The notes under the pieces were generated by a model. It was not told the DNA's origin. It saw only the letters and a list, made by a program, of their open reading frames with translations, and did not search any database. Positions 48,851 through 61,386 of a DNA stretch of 64,000 bases are shown piece by piece. The position numbers and the translations under genes are program-made. Location: the NCBI RefSeq assembly GCF_000165425.1, contig NW_001799642.1, positions 178,048-242,047 of the forward strand, in the 5' to 3' direction. The number at the start of each line of letters is the position of its first letter. Position 1 is the stretch's first letter. The stretch is from Paramecium tetraurelia (Eukaryota > Ciliophora > Oligohymenophorea > Peniculida > Parameciidae).

Positions 48851-50022
48851 TCATTATCTAAAAATACCACCTTTCTTTAATGCATTTTCAGCATCTTTAA
48901 TAGCTAATAATTCATTATTGTATTGTTACAATAAATTGTTATGTGTTGCAGTTCTAATAAATTATAAATAACTATTAAATACTTTTCAATCCATCTATTT
49001 TAAGTTGCAACAAGGTTTTCTTATGCATCGGATAAATTACTTTAAGCATCTTATAATATTGCACTTAATGCTCTAATTTCAGATTGTTTGGTTGAGATTT
49101 CTGTTCCTAATAATGGAATCAAAACGTCTTATATTCCACTGACTTTAGCTTATGTTTCTGATAGTATATCTTATTATAATTTAGATTATGATTCATGTTG
49201 ATTTTATAAGGTTGTTTAAGCATCAATCAGATTTTATCTAAGTTAATTCATAAAATTGATGACTTTTTTAAGATTCTCCTAATCTACATAGTTGTTTTAT
49301 GATAATTATGCAAGTACATTTACTAAAGGTTGATAGAATACTCTTTTTGCTGATAATTTTTTCATACTAAGAGTTGTAATATGTAAGTCAATACCTTTTA
49401 TGCATATTTTAGGATACCTCCTTGATATGTTCTTTTTTTTAGATTAATGAAGTTTCATCTTTGATTTCATTAAGTAAGGCAATGGCTTAATCTAGAATAT
49501 TGATTGTATCAGCATATTCTGAATTTTGCTATTCAAACACAGAATTATCTGAGTTGATTTATTATTCCTTTTAGGCCAATAGTTTAATTGCATCATTTAG
49601 ATCTTGATTAGCTTCAGTTAAAAATGCTTATAAGCGTAATCCCTCATCACCTAATTCTTTGATTTCAATTTCCAATTGTGCAATCTAAGAGTTAATGATT
49701 AAAATAAACTTTGTTCTTAAAGTCATTTATTTAATTCTCATAGAATTAGACATCTGAAAAGTAAGATTGCTGATCAAGTTCATATGAAGAATTCTCCTCA
49801 TTAATTCTGGTTTAGAAAGATTCTGCCAATTCATCTAGAGCAACAAATAATTATTAGAAATTGAAATCCTTTGCTTATACTTCTGACAATCCAAGTATGA
49901 TTTTAGAGATGGGGTGTAATTTATCTGGCTAAATTGATTGAATTCCTTAGCTATGATGTTAAATGCATAAAATACTTAGCCAATATCAAATACAACAATG
50001 TAAACCCAATGAAAGTTTTCAT
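48851..50022 (-). CDS. Trichocyst matrix protein family member, 354 aa
   Basis: Trichocyst matrix proteins crystallise inside the secretory trichocysts that Paramecium fires on contact. The N-terminus (MKTFIGFTLLYLILA) is a clear signal peptide. The rest is a coiled-coil-forming sequence with the family's heptad blocks: IAQLEIEIKELGDEGLRLQA, then DQAIALLNEIKDE, a central hinge, and VLIPLLGTEISTKQSEIRAL with DAQSNLSDAQENL, ending NELLAIKDAENALKKG. Precursors of this family are cut to two mature polypeptides, the cut probably falling in the middle region. Four introns (25, 25, 28, 29 nt) give 355 codons from ATG 50022 to TGA 48853-48851. This gene ties the DNA to Paramecium or a close relative. 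Confidence 0.87.
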
Positions 50023-50178
50023 TATATATTAATTAATCACAAATCCGTTTTTATAATCATCTTTCTTTATTATTACGATTATATTATAAATTCCTCTTAA
50101 AATAATGATGATTTTAAATCAAGCTATTCCAGTTTGGATTTATAAGTAAACAACACAAATTATAAATAAATAATTAAA

Positions 50179-51264
50179 TCAATTTTTATAATTTTTGTTT
50201 TAACTTTTAGCATTCCTTGTACCTCTTAATTATTCTAAAATATGGTTGTCTATAGTGTAATTTAACATTTTATGACCTTAAGAAGTGTCTTGTTTTTTTA
50301 ATTTAGAATTGGATTCTCTATTTTTAGGTCTGAGTAGGAGAGAAATATAAAATTAATATGTACCTGGATTTTGGAAGTATGTAAAATTAATTTAAATTTG
50401 CATCTTAATCATCATATTCTGTCTTGATTTTAATGTTTTCTATGTTTTTTCTATCGCCAGCATTATTATTGCGATTGAAGTAGCCAGTATTGGTTTATGC
50501 AGACCTTTTATAGAATGTATTACTAAAATAACCAAATTAAAATACTTGCTGTTATTGTTTAACTACTTTTATTGTGCAATTTTTAATATTTGTTGAATTT
50601 GTTTAGATTGATTCTTCTTTTCTGAGGACAAGGTTGGCGTGGCTTTGAAGCCTATATTTGAATGAACTTTGTTGGTCACACTCTCTCGACCTTGACTTGC
50701 CATTGTTTAATCAGTCTACTTGGCTAAGGAGGAGTTGGATAGGTTCTAACCACGCATCTTCTATAATCTTGATATTTATTGGGAGATCAACCTTGAAGAT
50801 TTGGGATTCGGGATTGGCTTTTGGATGGAAAGAGTATCATCTTGAATCAAATCTGTTAATTTGATTAATCTTTCGTTAAGCAGTTTAATGAATTATGGTT
50901 GAGTTGCATCTGTGAAACGTTCTATATTGTCTTAATTCAATTAATAGAGAGTGACATCTTTGAGAGACTAGAGAGAATTATCGGAGGAGGATTCGTAGTC
51001 TTCTTTGGGAAACTTGAAGGAGTGATTGATTTTACATTTCTTAAATCTAGGAATAAGTGTAGGTATAATAGAATACTTGATTTCTATTTCTTATTTAAAA
51101 TCATCAACTTCTGAATCTTCATCCGGTTAAGTTTTGGTGATCATCTCAACAGGGGCAGAAGGTTTGGTTATCTTTTATAAAATAAGATATTTCATTAGAT
51201 CTTTGTCAAAATTGTATGGTTTTTTGATCTTAGGGCTTTTAGATTTTGTATTTCGGTTGGACAT
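50179..51264 (-). CDS. Unknown Ser/Asn/Gln-rich protein, 342 aa
   Basis: ATG 51264 (MSNRNTKSKSPKIKKPYNF) to TGA 50181-50179; introns of 23 and 34 nt give 343 codons. Mostly disordered, with a moderately ordered middle (CKINHSFKFPKEDYESSSDN; LIKLTDLIQDDTLSIQ) and an Asn-rich patch (QLNNNSNNTFYKRSAQTNTG). Stop-free use of many reassigned codons supports coding. No domain recognised. Confidence 0.78.
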
Positions 51265-51312
51265 ATAAAATAAAAAATATAAAATAGTATATAAACTAAA
51301 TATATATATAAT

Positions 51313-52833
51313 TCAAACTAAAGCCAATCTACGAGTAACTTACTTTTGCTTCTATTAACTCAACAGCCATTGTTACACTGTGCTCAAAAGTGAGATCAAT
51401 TTTGTTAGATACTTATTGATTTTACTGATTTCAAATCTATCATACAACCCAGAGAGTAGATTAACATTATTGAAAGCATTTTTGTCACTGGCCAGACAGA
51501 GATACTAATACATCTCTAGTTTTCTATTTGGACTCATATGACTCAATAACACTCTATCCTTAATGGCCCCTATATTCAAATGAGGATTAGATATAACTAA
51601 TTTAGACATGTCAAATTCCCCTCCGATTTCTAAAAGCTGTGAATTATACTTAGGTTTCTTCTGTCTAATATTTGTATTGGCTTCTTCCTTGACTGATTTA
51701 GGATCTGGAATCTTTCTTTGGAAATATTTGACAGAACTTACAGTGGCTACTTTAATCTATTGAGGTTGAGTCAAGACAATTTCATAGCATTCATCATCCG
51801 ATGTTACAACATCAATGTCAACCACTTGATGCTCCCTATTGATTCTATTGGATAAGCTCCCCTATTCTAAACGACTCTAAGCCAATATTCTAACTCTCGA
51901 ATCAGGAACCTACAGTGATGATTAGATATTACATACTTCACAATAGCCTCCTATCATTTTTTCATGGAATTGCTTTGCTTTTTCAATTTGACCAACATAA
52001 AAGTAATATTTACCTAATAGATCATAGGCATAGAGTTCATGATTCTTCTCATTCAGTTTCCAAGCTGACATTAAATATTTCGTAAAATATAACTGGCTTA
52101 ATTTTGGTCGGACTCGGAGTAGACATTCACCTAATCCTCTGTATGCTTTCATCTTATTCCTATAATAGATTTCGTTGTCTGACAATCTTTTGCATAATTT
52201 ATAATAAATAGCTCCTGATAAGGGATTAAAGAACAGTTGTTCCATTTTACCAAAAATGTAACAAAACCTTTATTGTATACACAAATTTTTCTATTTAAAA
52301 CATTCCTACATGATTTCTTTCATTTCCTGCTCACTCTTCTCTCGATTTTGTTTGTATTGCTATAAGTTCTGTATCTTTTTAATTAAAACTTCCAGACTTT
52401 GTATTGCTTCATTGAGATATTTGGTAATGCAATTCTCAATTTCCTACTCATCCAAACTCTACTGATCTTTCAAAGCAGTAACTTCATCAGAATAATACTT
52501 GATTATGCTTTGCGATATTTGATATTATCTTGTCTTCTTTAATAATGTCTCCGGGTTTGTTACCAATGTCTAAGGTGCCTTGTATACATTGAATAAATCG
52601 CTGTTTCGTAGCATATTTCGAGATTTCTTCTGTGATCTTACTTTGCTTTGAAAAGGCAGATTGACAAGAGGAGGTAAATCCAATTTTAATTATTCTGTTG
52701 ATTCAGTTTACATCTTCATCTAACTGGTAATCAAAAATCGACGATGGGATTTCTGTGTTCTTGTGAAATCAGTTCCAGAAATCCCAAAACTATCTGTATT
52801 AGTGCTTTCCAATTTACTTTTCAGCTTTTTCAT
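51313..52833 (-). CDS. Coiled-coil plus TPR protein, 506 aa
   Basis: Intronless frame of 507 codons from ATG 52833 (MKKLKSKLESTNTDSFGIS) to TGA 51315-51313; a longer in-frame start at 52902 would overlap the divergent gene. Residues ~1-190 are charged and partly coiled coil (SLDEQEIENCITKYLNEAIQ). A TPR-like helical region follows (AIYYKLCKRLSDNEIYYRNK; AYRGLGECLLRV; LYAYDLLGKYYFYVGQIEKA). The C-terminal ~180 residues are of mixed composition with a conserved-looking block DRVLLSHMSPNRKLEMYQYL. No TGA separates the coiled-coil and TPR parts, so I treat them as one gene; a tandem pair is possible. Confidence 0.75.
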
Positions 52834-52865
52834 AATTAGATTAATTTTATAGATAATTTGACTAA

Positions 52866-54660
52866 ATGAAGAATAATTGTAATTTGTGTCGATAAAGTAC
52901 AAAGTAACTCATATTGGATAAATTACAAACCAAATACTTCGAAGCTTTCAATTTCTATTTCGCTAAACCTATAAATGAAATCCTGTCTTAAATTACGAAC
53001 GCTCCTCATGTAATTTATTATAAGGATTATCTGATATTAGATGAGCAATAGGAATTCATGAAAAGGTAGTTGAACTTCCTTAAATTGTAGATATTATAAG
53101 TAGGAAGAAGTCAAACCAAGACTAGATATATTGACTGAATTTTATGTGACCAATTACAAAGATTCACATCCCTATCTTTTGATTGTCGATTAACATCAAC
53201 TGATGATTAAGCGCAATAAGCGAATCGACAAACTCTATTATTAGAGAGTCTAATAAAGTGAGCATTCAAACAAATCAAATAACCCTATCGTTATTAACAA
53301 CGTCCTCAATTCAAAACTATCCTCAAAATCATAAATCAGTTATGAAACCGAAGAGCATGACATTTACTCATCGCAAGACAAACCTAACAAACTCAGCCGT
53401 CTAGACTTCAAAGGCCTAAATATCATCAATTTCCAAGAAGAAACCTAATAATTAAATGAGCTGCTCGATAAGCAATACCTCACCATAAATTAGATGAGCA
53501 ACTAACTCAAAAAACTACCATCGCACTTCTATCTGAGATCCCCTCCCTAAAGTTAACAAACCATTTCCACCAATATCATAAAGGATTTACATGCTATGAA
53601 AAATGTTAAACGCAGAACTAATCATGTCGATTTGCGTGAAAAGAAGGGTATTTCATTCTCCTTTACATTTTAGCCATTCTCGCCAATTCCAAGAGCGAAT
53701 CCAAGCATTCCTAATCCAGCTTTAAAATGTCCAAAATCAAGGATTCAGTTGATCAATAAGTGGATTAATTTCAAGAATATGTGTCTGCTCATATTGAACC
53801 TATTGATTTGGAAGAGAAGAATAAAACCTAGAAACACGATAATAATCAAGTCATCTAGAAGATGCTTAGAGAATACTAGGGAAATACTAACCGATAATTG
53901 AGATCAACCATTTCTTAAGATCTGATTGTCGCTAGCACATCTACTGTGATCTAAGGATTCTAGGGTTCTTAAAAGAGTATCAAATAAGATCAAAATAATA
54001 ACAACAATGGCAGCATACAGAACATATCTTAACGACAAGAACAATTAAAAAAAGTGTATTAACCAATCAATATTTAATAAAAAAAGATAAATTAAAATTA
54101 ATTGGATAAAATTACCAAAGGAGGCTCCCTTACTGATAGAAACACTAAGCAATTGCCTATTGCTGAAGATTTATTCCACAAATTGCACGATTTGAAAATT
54201 AGAAGCTCATAAAATGCTGATTAACAAAAGAAACCTGAATTCAACTATATGATACCCTCCCAATACAATACACTTACTAATTTCAAGATGAATAGTAATT
54301 CCAAAGCGAAATCCTAATATTCTAAGAAGGTTGCTGCAGTCGATTTAGGCACCAAGTCTTAGCATCAACAAGCAAATCACAGTTAATCCAAGGTTTTGAA
54401 CATTAACTCTTAAAAAACAGATGACATAGTCAAAAAATACATTTAGATGGCTACTTAGTCAATATAAAATCATAAGAAATTTGATTTCAAATTGAATCTC
54501 TAAAATTTAAATAACAATGAACCCCATGTGGAAGAGGATTTTTGTAATTATTGCAAATTATTTAGAAAATAAACGTCTAAATTTTCTTACAGAAAGACAC
54601 AGCTAATAACAAGAGAGAGATTAATTTATAACTCATAGAAAATTTGTGATTAAATAATGA
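52866..54660 (+). CDS. Unknown Gln/Ser/Lys-rich protein, 573 aa
   Basis: ATG 52866 (MKNNCNLCRQSTKQLILDKL) to TGA 54658-54660; introns of 25, 26 and 22 nt give 574 codons. The N-terminal ~130 residues look folded (YFEAFNFYFAKPINEILSQI; RLDILTEFYVTNYKDSHPYL). The remainder is largely disordered with Gln/Asn/Ser/Lys tracts and is reminiscent of ciliate cytoskeleton-associated proteins. No named domain. The start codon is 32 nt from that of the divergent gene. Confidence 0.75.
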
Positions 54661-54668
54661 TTAATAAA

Positions 54669-55088
54669 ATGATTAATATTTTAAAGTAATATTCTAAATT
54701 TTATGCCTTCATATCCATAAAGGAAATGAAAATGAGCAGAAAGCCTGTTGAAATCCACTAGACAGATTTAGAGTGGAAGTTCATTAAGGGTGGGGGTCCA
54801 GGGGGTCAAGCCATCAATAAAACTTCAAATTGTGTGCAATTGACTCACACCCCAACAGGAATATAGATTAAATGCCAAAAAAGTAGAGATCTCGAAACAA
54901 ATAAGAATTATGCAATAAAAGCATTAAAAGAAAAATTGGATGAATAAATCAATGGAACCAATAGTTTGGCTAATATAAAAGCTTAGAAACTGCAGAAATA
55001 AAAATAAAGAAGGCAGAGGAGAAGTAATGAAAAATATGGGCATAATAAATTATAAGAGGATGTAAAATAAGAAATTTAGAATGAGTGA
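54669..55088 (+). CDS. Class-I release-factor-like peptidyl-tRNA hydrolase, probably mitochondrial (MTRFR/ICT1-like), 139 aa
   Basis: The GGQ loop of release factors hydrolyses peptidyl-tRNA in the ribosome. It is seen here as [15 protein letters not shown], followed by [20 protein letters not shown] as in the short rescue factors MTRFR (C12orf65) and ICT1. No codon-recognition domain is present. The C-terminus is Lys/Gln/Arg-rich and helical ([19 protein letters not shown]), as needed to bind the empty mRNA channel. The start at 54669 gives a basic amphipathic N-terminus suitable for mitochondrial import; an ATG at 54726 is the conservative alternative. It begins within ~9 nt of the upstream gene's stop. 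Confidence 0.88.
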
Positions 55089-55125
55089 GAATAATTTGTT
55101 TTAATTATTTATAAATATAATTAAA

Positions 55126-56367
55126 ATGTCTAGAATTACCTAGGAATTGTTAAGAAAAAGAGCAGAGCATAATGAAATGATGTTAACAAATTTAGAAGAA
55201 ATTTCAATTCATTAGGAGGAAATAGTGAAGATTGAGAATTTAGATGTTTATTGTAGACACTTGAAAATATTATTGTTACAAAACAATATAATCGAAAAGA
55301 TGGAAAACCTACATAAACTGAGAGAATTGGAATACTTAAATTTAGCATTAAACAATATCAAACTAATAGAAGGTATTGAGAATTGTGAATCTTTAATGAA
55401 ACTGGATTTGACAGTCAATTTTGTGGATCTTCAGAATTTAGAAAAGTCTGTGCAATGTCTACAGAAGTGCAGATTAAAAGAGTTGTATTTAACAGGGAAT
55501 CCATGCACCGAGTATTAATATCGAAATAATATTGTATAGTTGGCAAGGGTGTAGAGATTACGTGATTGGCTAAGTGGATTCTCTTCACTCCTTAGATGGC
55601 AAAGAAATAACACATACTGAGAGGATAAAGGCAAAATAAATATTACCTTAATTGCAAAAGGAATTAATATATGCAATCGAGGAAGAGAAGATTAAGGAGG
55701 AGTAAAGAATTCATGAGGAGAAGATCAGAAAAGAAATGAATCCAAATAGTGAAGACAAAGTAGCTTATACACCAGAGACACGTAAAGAGATGTATTTGAG
55801 ACAAGCAAAAGAAAAGTATTTAAATTCAATTATGGAGTTAGAGAGGAAAAAGAAAGATAAAGAAATCCAGAGAAGTTCATAGTAAAATAAGAAACCCCAT
55901 TGTATATGAATGACGGAAGAATCAGACAATGTGATGAGGGAGGTTATAAGCCTATTGTAAATAACTGGGAAGATCCAGAAAATGTCACATTCAAAATGAT
56001 TATTCCTAAATACCTGGACACTTCCTTGATCTAAGTAAATGTGAATCCTACATATGTGTCTGTGAGAGTGAAGGGAAAACTTACTTAGATTAGATTGGAT
56101 GAGGAAGTGTTTGCTGAAAAATCTAAGATTTAAAGATCAGAAATTACTGGGGAATTGGTTATTACTATGCCCAAAGTGAATCCTAATGAAATATTAAAAT
56201 AAATAGCTGAGAGAAAGAAAAAAGAGGAGCAGTAGAAATAATAAGAGTAGATGAAACAATAAGAGATGAAGTAGAAACAAGAGAAATAGAATTTAGATTT
56301 ATTAATATAAAAAGCTTAAGCAAAATTAACCTAACAAATTGATGATGATATACCTGATTTAGAATGA
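55126..56367 (+). CDS. DNAAF11: Axonemal dynein assembly factor DNAAF11 (LRRC6/TilB), 397 aa
   Basis: Cytoplasmic factor needed to preassemble inner and outer dynein arms. The N-terminus (MSRITQELLRKRAEHNEMML) and five SDS22-type leucine-rich repeats (LKILLLQNNIIEKMENLHKL; LEYLNLALNNIKLIEGIENC; LKELYLTGNPCTEY) with the LRR cap WLNGKEITHTER are typical. A charged coiled coil (EEEKIKEEQRIHEEKIRKEM) follows, then a CS-like domain (YLDTSLIQVNVNPTYVSVRV; GELVITMPKVNP). It ends DDDIPDLE, echoing the family's C-terminal motif. Introns of 22 and 26 nt give 398 codons. One of the most secure orthology calls here; it implies motile cilia. Confidence 0.93.
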
Positions 56368-56418
56368 TATATTTATGTATATAATTAAATTACGCGCCTA
56401 ATATTTAATTAATTAAAT

Positions 56419-57899
56419 ATGAAATTAGTCATATCCTAATTATAATTTGGCATGGAGAGAAGGAAAGAATTATGGCCATAGCTATACATCCAACATAGAA
56501 TTTATTAATGACAGGAGGTTCAGATTCTAGAATAGCTGAAAAGGATAATATAAGTGAAGATGTAGGAGTCATTAAAATGTGGACAATATTAGAAAACTCA
56601 ACTAAGATGGTTGAATTTGCAGGAGCTATAAATTCTGGTCATGAATAAACTGTTAATTGTTTGAAATTTTCCCCAAATGGTAAGAATTTTGCATCTGGTT
56701 CTGACGATTACAAAATTATAATCTGGAGCTAATAAGTGAGATAAACTTTTGGTCAATCTGAACCCAGATTGTAATGGTGGCCATTTGCAGTTCTAACTGG
56801 GCATTGCAAAGAAATCTATGATCTTTAATGGTCAAAGAATGGTGAAATTATAGTTTCAGGCGGGCTGGATAAATATGTCATTGTCTGGAATGTTAAGAAA
56901 TAAAAATAATTATAAACCTTGGATGGACATACTGCATATGTATAAGGAATAACAATTGATCCAAGACTTAAATCTATAGTATCATTGAGTCAGGACAGAT
57001 CAGCAAGAGTATGGAAAGTATTGAAAGCATAAAAAAAAAATCTGAATAATCTATAATTTTATCCATAGCATGTTGTAAGAAAATTAGAAAATGCTTAAAA
57101 ACCTGAAGGATAACAGTCTATTTCATAAGACTAATAATAATAATCATAATAATAAGCAGAAGAGAAAAAATAAAATGGAATATTTTTAGGTGAAACTAGT
57201 TTATTCACTTTTGTAAGAAGACCAGATTGGAGTCCTGACGGTTCATTTTATATTTTACCTGCTGCTGAATTCTGGGTTGATAATAAACCTATCATGGGTG
57301 CATACGGATTCTTAAGATAATCTCCTTAAGTTCCTTGTTTCTTTTTACCAACCAAGACTCCTGCCTTAGTTATCAGATTTTGCTCTAAATACTATAATAG
57401 AAACTAAGACATTCAATAGCCATTAATAGATTTGCCATATAAAATGATATTTGCAATCGGAACAATTGATTCTTTACTACTTTATTCAACCGACAGCCCA
57501 ATCCCTTTAGCGATTTTTGGAAATCTTCATTATGCCTCCATAACTGATATTTGTTTTAGAGGTATCATAATTATCTATGCATGTAGGATCCAACTTAATT
57601 GCTGTAAGTTCATGCGATGGCTTTTGCTCTTTTGTTTAAATTGAGGAAGGATATTTTGGTCAAGAAGTTCCTATTGAATGTAAAGAGATTTATTATAATT
57701 AGAATTACCTGAGTATATCAAAGTGTTGTATAATAATGATAAGATAGAGGAGGAAGAAGTTTCAAAGAAGAATGAAGAGTCCAAGAAGCAAGAAATAGTA
57801 ACTGAATAAAGAGTTGAATACAAGGAGACTTAGGATGGGAAAAAGAAAAAAGTGATTATACCCAAAACTCTTTAGTTAGATTAATAAATTTAGAAATGA
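56419..57899 (+). CDS. CHAF1B: Chromatin assembly factor 1 p60 subunit (CHAF1B/Cac2), WD40, about 478 aa
   Basis: CAF-1 deposits H3-H4 behind replication forks. WD repeats are visible from WHGEKERIMAIAIHPT to VSSCDGFCSF. Diagnostic p60/HIRA-type blocks: RRPDWSPDGSFYILPAAEFW, DLPYKMIFAIGTIDSLLLYS, IFGNLHYASITDICF. An acidic/basic tail follows. Introns of 25 and 23 nt. ATG 56419 (MKLVISQLQF) and WHGEKERI are out of frame by one base at a TTT run (56446-56448); adding one T restores the expected MKxxxxxxxWH start of the family. Ends at TGA 57897-57899. Confidence 0.9.
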
Positions 57900-58087
57900 C
57901 TATCTTTGTTATTCTTATCAATACAAGAGAACTTCATACTTTAAAGTTGTCGATTTTTTTAATTTATGTAATCTCCGAGATCCAAAATAGCAATGCCATT
58001 TGAATACTAGTTCTCAGATACTGTTTGAATAATGCATTTCTGTCTATGCTTATTCTTTATTAATTTTATAATTTATATAAAAGAAGA

Positions 58088-59620
58088 ATGAGTTTTTAAA
58101 GATTTGTTTTGGATGAAAATGGATTCAACTTTAATCTGTTTCATTTGTTATGGTTACAAGATCCAATATTTAGAAACAACATAAAAATAGACATTCCAGA
58201 TACCATTGAGATAATTTAAGGATAGCCATATTTCTGGTATTACAGCCATGACTCTCAAATAATGAGAAAAAGCAAATCGAAACTTAATTGGGAAGACATC
58301 CTGAATGAATTTGTAACTGATAGAGAAGATTAGCATTTAATTTGTGCTATATGGATAAATAAGACTAAAAATTTAACAACTTTTGAGTATTTGTCATAAC
58401 ACTTATTACATTAATTGTTGACATCCAAAATACCAGATAACACTAAAGGATATCTATAGCGATTTGTTTATCCCAAAGGTATATTATATAAACAACATTT
58501 TTTAGGTAGTTGTAATGAGGTAATTAAATGCACTTGGACTAATAACTTATGTTTCTTTGAATGTTTTTCTAATAAATTTTAGATTAACTTTTCGAAAGCA
58601 GACATATATCAAAGAGCAGTAACTTTTGAGATGTTGAATGGACCCATAGAGTAGCGAACTTTGAAAGGAACTTCTCTTACCTAAAGATTGGAACTGTTGT
58701 GCGGATTGATAGTCTCTCATGTGGCTAATGTTACTTAAAATTAAAAATAAATATGTCAAATGGAAGTATTGTTCAAAATAGCCAAAAAAAACAAAGTGTT
58801 CCTCCTATTCAGTTCTAAAGTGTTGACCTCAAATAGTGAATTAAAACAACTGAATTAGCGTATTTTATATGTTTATACTTTAGCCGAATTTGAAATTTCA
58901 AGTAAAATCTAAAAATAACTAATAAACTACCCAAAGGCCATAATATTGTCAGATAACTCTAAATGTATTGGATGTGATAAAGATAAAAATTAAATTGAAT
59001 TTTCAAAGGTTCGACTAAAGGATATTGTTGAGAATTGGGAAAACAATGTGTTGACGAGAAAGTCATAAAATTAAAAAATTACTCGAGACAACATCTTAAA
59101 ATTGAATCACAATCTCCATGTTGGTTAAGTTAAAATTGATTAACAATAACTCATACCGAGAATAATCAAAATTATGTATCCAAAAATGACCATGGAAGAA
59201 TACAAAGAATTCAAAAGGAATCTTGTATTTCTAAATTAAATGATTTCCTTATGCAATGAATGCTTCACCAGTGTGTTCAATAAACAAGAGAACCAATAGA
59301 AAAAGCATTCTAATTTCAGATAAAATATTAAAAGAATCCATATGAAAACTGAAATTGATGATGGATTAGATTTAATCTATAACATCTAACCAATTCAAAC
59401 AACAAGCAATAAAATAGATTTATTTTTTAACATTAGTGAAAATAAAACTATACTTAATTACACAAGTAGAAGAATCAATGGGGAATTACTTTAAATACCA
59501 TAAATAAAGCAATTATCAAAGACTGTAGGTAAGGATTGGAATCAAAATAATTCTATTTTTAAAACCAATTAATCATCAAAATAAGAACAACAAAATTCAA
59601 ACTTTAAAGATTTTGAATGA
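58088..59620 (+). CDS. Unknown conserved-looking protein, 510 aa
   Basis: Intronless frame of 511 codons, ATG 58088 (MSFQRFVLDENGFNFNLFHL) to TGA 59618-59620. The first ~320 residues look like a folded domain: PYFWYYSHDSQIMRKSK, DREDQHLICAIWINKTKNLT, LLHQLLTSKIPDNTKGYLQR, ADIYQRAVTFEMLNGPIEQR, VFLLFSSKVLTSNSELKQL. A His/Cys-containing turn follows (CIGCDKDKNQIEF). The C-terminal quarter is disordered. Composition is that of a real, well-conserved protein, but I recognise no family. Confidence 0.82.
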
Positions 59621-59654
59621 TTACAATATATATATATATATAATTTGGTTTGTA

Positions 59655-61095
59655 TCAATTGTCAGAATCGTTCGAAGGGGATCCAGGACTTGATCTTTTG
59701 GATTCTTAATTTGTTCTAGAACTGTATTAATTTTATTGCTTCTGTTATATTCCAACTTTTAACTTTTCACTCTTATTTGATTATTATTTAAATTATTCTT
59801 TTGGAGAATACTGCTTGATTTACAATTTTGCATTTATCTAAAAATATAACTAATATATTTACCTATTCAATCAATTCAAGATTTTCATAACAGTATTTTG
59901 AGACATTTTTACTTATGTTATCTGTTTCAACCTTTTTAATTGATTTTCTAGTTGAAAATTTTGTGTCTCTCTTATTTGTTATTTTTACTATTTACTAACT
60001 CAGTATCATGTCGTATCTGTTCTTCAATTCTTTATGGAATTCTGTTTAACCAAGCATTTATCCTTTGAATTATAAATGAATCATTACCTTACATCCAGGG
60101 ATGTTGTTTAATTTATTCTATGGTTATTCGTTTTAATGGATTTTCATCCAACATCTTTTCAATCAGATCTTTAAATTGAGCAGATGAGTCTACAATCTCA
60201 CTAAAGATCTTCCAGAAGGATTGCTTATTATTTTTCAATAAGGAATAGTAGGGATCAGTGGATTTTGAAGTTTTGAAAGGAGCTGATCTGATAACCATTG
60301 TAAACAAAATGACACCAGCGGCAAAGATGTCAGCCTGTTCTGGATTGTAAAATTTTTATTTCCCTAAATTATAATAAGCCTAATCATTACCAATATTATA
60401 TAATTCTGGAGGATTATACTCAGGAGAGCCAATGTGCTGAGATATTTCAAATTGGACTCTGGATCCTTTCTCATCGATTGTCTTGGTACTAAATCCGAAA
60501 TCTGCCAACTTGAGTACTCCATTACTAAATAGTATATTTTCGGCTTTGACGTCTCTATGAACAACACCGCGTTCATGCAGATGCTCAATTCCTATGCTAG
60601 CAATAAAGGAAGCAGTTTACCTTTTATTAGTTATGAAAAAATATTCCTTGCAAATTTTTCAGAAAATTGCTAAGTTTGCTCTAATAATTAGAACAACTCT
60701 CCTTGATTGGCTAATTCCATCACAAAATAAGAAACCTGTTGAACTCTTCCATCAATCTTTTTATAATTTCCATTCATCTTACACTATGTTGGTTGGATAT
60801 AGAATAAATACATAAATGATTCTAATTATGTGTTTATGATCAAATTCAGCTTGTGTTGAAATTTCATTTATAAATGTATCAGATCTGCATTAACTTGTTG
60901 TTGGGTCAGTTTTCATGATTTTGATTGCATACTTTTGTTTATCCTCCATATCAATAGCCAATTTAACTCTAGATTGTTATTCAATAATCTTTACTTTGCA
61001 TATCTTCCAAATCCAATTGTATCAATTATATAGTATTTGTCATCCAAAACTGATGCAAATTCTAAGTAGTCATTTTAAATATCTAAGGACATCAT
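59655..61095 (-). CDS. CAMK-like Ser/Thr protein kinase with short tail, about 437 aa
   Basis: Kinase motifs in order: IIDTIGFGRYAK, YAIKIMK, VMELANQGELFQLLEQTQ, IEHLHERGVVHRDVKAENIL, ADFGFSTKT, GSPEYNPPEL, ADIFAAGVILFTMVIRSAPF, MLDENPLKRITIEQIKQHPW. This matches the protist CAMK/SnRK-type kinases whose C-lobe begins with the IFAAGV block. The tail is Ser/Lys/Gln-rich, ending KRSSPGSPSNDSDN. Five introns (26, 28, 24, 25, 25 nt) are needed. The frame join near the third intron (about 60,620) and one in the tail are not fully resolved. Stop lies 34 nt from the convergent gene's stop. No calmodulin- or calcium-binding region seen. Confidence 0.85.
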
Positions 61096-61386
61096 TATAT
61101 TATAAATTTATTTGATGTAATTAATTGCTGTCATCGGATAAGTCTATATATAAACATTATATAATTTTGAAGAAGATAAAATGAAAAATTATCAATAATT
61201 ATCCTATTATAAATTGTAAGATCAAAAAATAATAAAAGTCATTTAAAAAATAAAATTTATCATAATCCAAGGCAAAAGTCAAGATTGATATATAATTAGA
61301 AATTGCAATTTCTTTTTTTGCAAACCATTTTATACTAAAATGTTCTTATTAAGAATAGAATACTCCAATTAGTCATATAATATTAA
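61096..61386. other. Intergenic region between two minus-strand genes
   Basis: AT-rich; no ORF or RNA gene. Upstream side of the CAMK-like kinase. Confidence 0.55.

Noticed and set aside
52900-52902. ATG at 52902 as start of the coiled-coil/TPR gene
   Set aside because: It would overlap the start of the divergent gene at 52866; the in-frame ATG at 52833 starts the better protein sequence.
55136-55348. Minus-strand membrane ORF opposite DNAAF11
   Set aside because: Antisense shadow of the leucine-rich repeats.
55858-55921. A frameshift in DNAAF11 before its CS-like domain
   Set aside because: A 26-nt intron (GTATTTAAATTC..GTTAG, near 55818-55843) brings the two parts into frame and the gene totals exactly 398 codons.
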